The notes under the pieces are model-generated. The model was not told the origin of the DNA. It ran no database searches and saw only the letters and a program-made list of their open reading frames with translations. From Acidimicrobiales bacterium (GTDB lineage Bacteria; Actinomycetota; Acidimicrobiia; Acidimicrobiales; Aldehydirespiratoraceae): a DNA stretch of 36,124 bases. Positions 33,108 through 36,124 of this stretch are shown piece after piece. Location of the stretch: NCBI GenBank assembly GCA_029263195.1, contig JAJCXX010000025.1, positions 95,540 to 131,663 of the forward strand. The letters are read 5' to 3'. Numbering within the stretch: position 1 is the stretch's first letter; every line of letters begins with the position of its first letter. The position numbers were made by a program, and so were the translations under genes.

Positions 33108-33156
33108 CGATTGTTTCATTCGTTCGAGACATGTGATCGCCCGACAAGGAGTTGTG

Positions 33157-33894
33157 ATGGCATCCGAAAGTGAAGACCGCACCGTGGGCCAGTTGGTGGC
33201 CGAGAATCCGAAACTGATCAGGGTCTTCGAGAGTCTCGGGATCGACTACTGCTGCGGGGGGCATCTGTCGCTCGGCCAGGCCAGCGACGAGGCTGGGCTC
33301 GACCAGAGCGGTGTCGAGGCCATCTTGAACGAGGCGCTGGTCGACACCACCGACGAGACGACCGCTGATACGAGCTGGGCCCAACTCGATCTCATGGGTC
33401 TCGTCGACCACATCGAGCAAACCCATCATCAGTATCTGACGACCGAACTACCCCGTCTGGCCGAACTCGCCGACAAGGTCGTCAACGCCCACGGCGAAGG
33501 ACACCCCGAACTCCTCGAGGTTCGTCGGGTTCTCTCGGCGATCATCACCGACATGACCCCCCATCTCATGAAGGAAGAGCGAATTCTCTTCCCGATCGTC
33601 CGACAAATCGCGTCGGCTACCGAGGCCACGCAGTTTCACTGTGGTTCGGTTGGCAATCCGATACGTGTCATGCGACAGGAGCACGATCAGGTCGGGGAGA
33701 TGCTCAGCTCGTTGCGCCGAATCACCGATGGCTACTCCAAGCCGGACGACGCATGTGCGAGCTTCGAGGCTTTCTACGATGGCCTCTTGGGTCTCGAGTC
33801 AGACACCCATCTTCACATCCACAAGGAGAACAACGTACTGTTCCCTGCAGCGGTCGATGCGGAAGTGCGCATGAACCGAATCGCATCGATGTAA
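33157..33894 (+). CDS. ric: RIC/ScdA/YtfE-type iron-sulfur cluster repair di-iron protein
   Basis: A 245-aa protein with the N-terminal DUF542 motif DYCCGGHLSL (Cys32-Cys33) and two hemerythrin-like HHE units. The iron-ligand motifs are HIEQTHHQY, HLMKEERILFP, RQEHDQVGE and HLHIHKENNVLFP. YtfE/ScdA repairs iron-sulfur clusters damaged by nitric oxide or oxidants. ATG chosen with AAGGAG 5 nt ahead; an upstream GTG-type start is less likely. It may share a transcript with the Ddn-like gene. A palindrome overlaps its stop codon. Confidence 0.93.
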   Translation: MASESEDRTVGQLVAENPKLIRVFESLGIDYCCGGHLSLGQASDEAGLDQSGVEAILNEALVDTTDETTADTSWAQLDLMGLVDHIEQTHHQYLTTELPRLAELADKVVNAHGEGHPELLEVRRVLSAIITDMTPHLMKEERILFPIVRQIASATEATQFHCGSVGNPIRVMRQEHDQVGEMLSSLRRITDGYSKPDDACASFEAFYDGLLGLESDTHLHIHKENNVLFPAAVDAEVRMNRIASM

Positions 33895-33910
33895 GGACCA
33901 AAGGCCCTTA
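33892..33910. promoter_or_regulatory. DosR/DevR-like palindrome
   Basis: TAAGGACCAAAGGCCCTTA: 8-bp arms with one mismatch around AAA, starting at the RIC stop codon. The core AGGACCAAAGGCCC fits 11 of 14 positions of the mycobacterial DosR half GGGACTWWAGTCCC. It lies about 68 nt before the next gene start. It lacks a T tract, so a terminator is less likely. Confidence 0.5.
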
Positions 33911-33977
33911 TGTCGCCGCGTCCCCCGCGTGAAACTTCGGATGTCATATCGACACCGCTTGAGCAACTGGGGGATGG

Positions 33978-34373
33978 ATGAAAACACGGCTCGCGGAGGG
34001 CAAGCCCTCAACCGCTCTCGTCTACCTGTTGGGACTACTGGCATTGGGCGTCGGCGGTGCGGTGATTGGGCTCTCGGTTTTCGCCATCGTGGGGATCCTC
34101 GCCATCCCGACCTGGGTTCTCCTGGGCGCCCGGATCACAGCCGAGATCGATCACGACTCTGATTCGTGGCTCGACGCCTGGATCAAGACCCTGGTCATCT
34201 TCGTGGTGGTCGTGGTTCTGGGCGTGTTCGTACCTTCCTACGTCATCGAGCTCAAGAGCGTGGCTGAGCTCGACTCCAAGATTCAGGACATCATCGGCAC
34301 CTCGGTATTCAGCGCCGCCTTGGTCTTCTCGCTCTGGGCCATTTATCGCGCTCACGAAGCCAAGAGGATCTGA
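33978..34373 (+). CDS. Small membrane protein linked to an iron-sulfur flavoprotein
   Basis: A 131-aa protein with three or four transmembrane helices (about 12-33, 34-51, 70-89, 106-123) and a charged loop (TAEIDHDSDSWLDAWIK) between the second and third. No family recognised. ATG with GGGGGA ahead. Its stop overlaps the next gene's ATG (TGATG), so the two are coupled, and it could be a membrane anchor or electron-path partner for that enzyme. Confidence 0.72.
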   Translation: MKTRLAEGKPSTALVYLLGLLALGVGGAVIGLSVFAIVGILAIPTWVLLGARITAEIDHDSDSWLDAWIKTLVIFVVVVVLGVFVPSYVIELKSVAELDSKIQDIIGTSVFSAALVFSLWAIYRAHEAKRI

Positions 34374-36124
34374 TGGCAGACTCCGAATCATCGGGGCTCG
34401 CGTATTACGACGAGAACATTCCGTGTTTGGCTGCGTGTCCTGTTCACACCAACGCCGGTAGCTACGTGGCCGCGATTGCCGATGGCGACGATGAGCTCGC
34501 ATACCTCACTGCCCGTATGCCCAATCCCTTCGCCTCAGTGTGCGGAAGGGTGTGCGCGGCTCCGTGCGAGACGGCCTGTCGGCGGGGTGAGATCGATCGT
34601 CCGATCGCAATCCGGGCGCTCAAGCGTTATGTGACCGAGCAGTTCGGTCCCGAATCCGGCAACGGCCGGATGTGGGAGAAGGTTGCCGCCCCGCCGCTCG
34701 AGCAACGCCAGGAAAGCATCGGGGTCGTCGGTGGGGGCCCGGCCGGAATGGCCTGTGCCCATGATCTACGGCGCCACGGGTACAACGTCACGGTCTACGA
34801 GGCCACCGAGAAGCTCGGTGGGGCGATGTGGCTGGGCATTCCCGAATACAGGCTCGACCGCAATGTTCTACAAGCCGACATCGACGCGATCATCGGCCTG
34901 GGCGTGTCCGTTCAGTACAACACCAAGCTCGGCGCCGACGTGACTCTCGAACAACTCCGCGAGCGACACGACGCCGTCTTCCTGTCGATCGGCGCCACCC
35001 TGGGACGAGGACTCGACATCGAAGGCGGCGACTCCGATGGAGTCTTCAAGGCCATCGAGTTCCTCATCAACATGAACCGCGGCTTCGAGGTCGAGGTCGG
35101 GGAGCGGGTCATAGTGGTCGGTGGCGGCGACGTCGCCATGGACGCGGCCCGCACGGCATCCCGAGCTTCCGACTACGACTCGATACGTTCCGCCGAGGGA
35201 GCAGCGCAGGCCGAGCAAGACGCCGAACGTCAGGCGATCACCGAGGCCATCGACGTGGCCCGCTCGGCCACCCGGGCCGGCGCCCGACATGTCACGGTCA
35301 TGTCGCTCGAGTCCAGAGAACAGATGCCGGCCCACGATTTCGAGATCGACGAGGCCAAGGAGGAGGGTGTCGAGTTCCTGCCGAGCCGGGGACCGAACCG
35401 AATTCTCGTCGAGGACGGCAAGGTCACGGGGCTGGAGACCAAGGGCGTGAAGTCGCTGCTCGATGATCAGAACAGATTCGCCCCTGTGTTCAACGAGGAC
35501 GACATCACGACTCTTGAGGCCGACACCATCATCCTCGCCATCGGCCAGGCCATCGATCTGGATTCGCTCGGTGAGGATGGTCCCGCGACGAGCCCCCGAA
35601 AAACGATTCAGATCGACAACGACACCGGCAAGACTTCACTTCCGGGAGTCTGGTCGGGGGGCGATGCGGCCAAAGGTCCTCGTACCCTGATCGACGCCGT
35701 CGCCGACGGTCGCAAGTCGGCCACGGCTATACACAAGAGTTTCGGTGGAGAAGTTCCTGAGGACAAGCCCGGCCGGATGATCCGTCTGCAGCAGTTCCAC
35801 CGACTCGACGATCACTACGATCGCTCCGATCGGGTGGCGGTTCCGACTCTCGAAACTGGCCGCCGGATGGGTCTGGCCGAGGTGGAGATGGGCTTCAGCC
35901 CCGAACAGGCGCGGTGCGAGGCCAACCGTTGTCTGCGTTGTTTCGCCAATATTCTGCTTGATGTCGACAAGTGCGTCTTGTGCGCCTTGTGTGTCGATGT
36001 CTGCCCGGTCGATGTCATCTCGATGGTGACGTCGGAAGAGGTCGATGTCGACTACACGGGCGGAACGGCACTCATGATCGACGAAACCAAGTGCATCAGG
36101 TGTGCGCTTTGCATCGAACGGTGT
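34373..36124 (+). CDS. GltD-like NAD(P)H/FAD iron-sulfur oxidoreductase, cut by the window end
   Basis: 584 codons are visible with no stop, so the C-terminus is missing. Domains: an N-terminal [4Fe-4S] region (C18, C22, C57, C61, C65, C69) as in the small subunit of glutamate synthase; an FAD fold (GVVGGGPAGMA, 117-127); an NAD(P)H fold (VIVVGGGDVAMDAA, near 250); WSGGDAAKGPRTLIDAV; and C-terminal cysteine clusters. The latter are CEANRCLRC, then CVLCALCVDVCP and CIRCALCIERC, which fit two [4Fe-4S] ferredoxin units. About 36 extra Ala/Glu-rich residues sit inside the NAD(P)H fold. It probably moves electrons from NAD(P)H to an unknown partner. It is not next to a glutamate synthase large subunit, so a GltB role is unlikely. 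Confidence 0.88.
   Translation, partial: MADSESSGLAYYDENIPCLAACPVHTNAGSYVAAIADGDDELAYLTARMPNPFASVCGRVCAAPCETACRRGEIDRPIAIRALKRYVTEQFGPESGNGRMWEKVAAPPLEQRQESIGVVGGGPAGMACAHDLRRHGYNVTVYEATEKLGGAMWLGIPEYRLDRNVLQADIDAIIGLGVSVQYNTKLGADVTLEQLRERHDAVFLSIGATLGRGLDIEGGDSDGVFKAIEFLINMNRGFEVEVGERVIVVGGGDVAMDAARTASRASDYDSIRSAEGAAQAEQDAERQAITEAIDVARSATRAGARHVTVMSLESREQMPAHDFEIDEAKEEGVEFLPSRGPNRILVEDGKVTGLETKGVKSLLDDQNRFAPVFNEDDITTLEADTIILAIGQAIDLDSLGEDGPATSPRKTIQIDNDTGKTSLPGVWSGGDAAKGPRTLIDAVADGRKSATAIHKSFGGEVPEDKPGRMIRLQQFHRLDDHYDRSDRVAVPTLETGRRMGLAEVEMGFSPEQARCEANRCLRCFANILLDVDKCVLCALCVDVCPVDVISMVTSEEVDVDYTGGTALMIDETKCIRCALCIERC

Noticed and set aside
1-36124. tRNA genes, CRISPR arrays, insertion sequences, prophage or att sites
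   Set aside because: No cloverleaf-like sequences, spaced repeats, transposase or integrase genes were seen in any gap; gaps are all below about 140 nt.

Overview
The window is about 36 kb of GC-rich, densely packed bacterial chromosome. It holds 37 protein genes, almost no intergenic space, and no RNA genes, CRISPR arrays or mobile elements that I can see. The gene content points to an actinobacterium, possibly of the Acidimicrobiia type. The reasons are a BTAD/SARP-type regulator, two families that normally use coenzyme F420 (an LLM-fold oxidoreductase and a Ddn-like nitroreductase), GTG starts, and a repeated TAnnnT box 6-8 nt before start codons, as in leaderless actinobacterial transcripts. 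The class-level placement is inference.

Layout. (1) 129-6504: a 998-aa NTPase-TPR-BTAD regulator converges on an unrecognised pair, an 865-aa single-span membrane protein and a lipoprotein. (2) 6624-8485: a solo GroES-like Cpn10 and an amidase, convergent. (3) 8581-17989: a tryptophan region in the order hisI-like, trpE, ygfZ, [two-component system on the opposite strand], J-domain membrane protein, ABM-domain protein, trpC, trpF, trpB, trpA. trpD and trpG are not here. The hisI-like gene has a rewritten metal site. trpC has no normal start codon and seems to use CTG in a CTGA overlap. (4) 18043-21526: two MerA-like flavoprotein disulfide reductases with two small membrane proteins. (5) 21533-25925: acyl-CoA-type metabolism, with two crotonase-family enzymes, an SDR, a hotdog thioesterase and an F420-type oxidoreductase. 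(6) 26005-28701: an MBOAT acyltransferase plus a membrane-anchored SGNH protein, a probable surface-polymer O-acylation pair. (7) 28725-30126: YqgE and ThiD, whose starts overlap head to head. (8) 30130-32606: an apparent operon of an FTR1-type iron permease, an RlmI-type rRNA methyltransferase and a very small SET-domain protein, with an 18-bp palindrome over its promoter. (9) 32721-36124: a Ddn-like protein, a RIC/ScdA iron-sulfur repair protein, a small membrane protein and a GltD-like iron-sulfur flavoprotein cut by the window end. Two possible operators, one CRP/FNR-like and one DosR-like, lie in this last block and suggest a hypoxia or nitric oxide response.

The best leads are the altered HisI-like protein before trpE, the DosR-like palindrome in front of the membrane protein/iron-sulfur flavoprotein pair, the FTR1-RlmI-SET operon with its operator, and the unrecognised large membrane protein with its lipoprotein. 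No convincing defence system or other wholly new system is visible.
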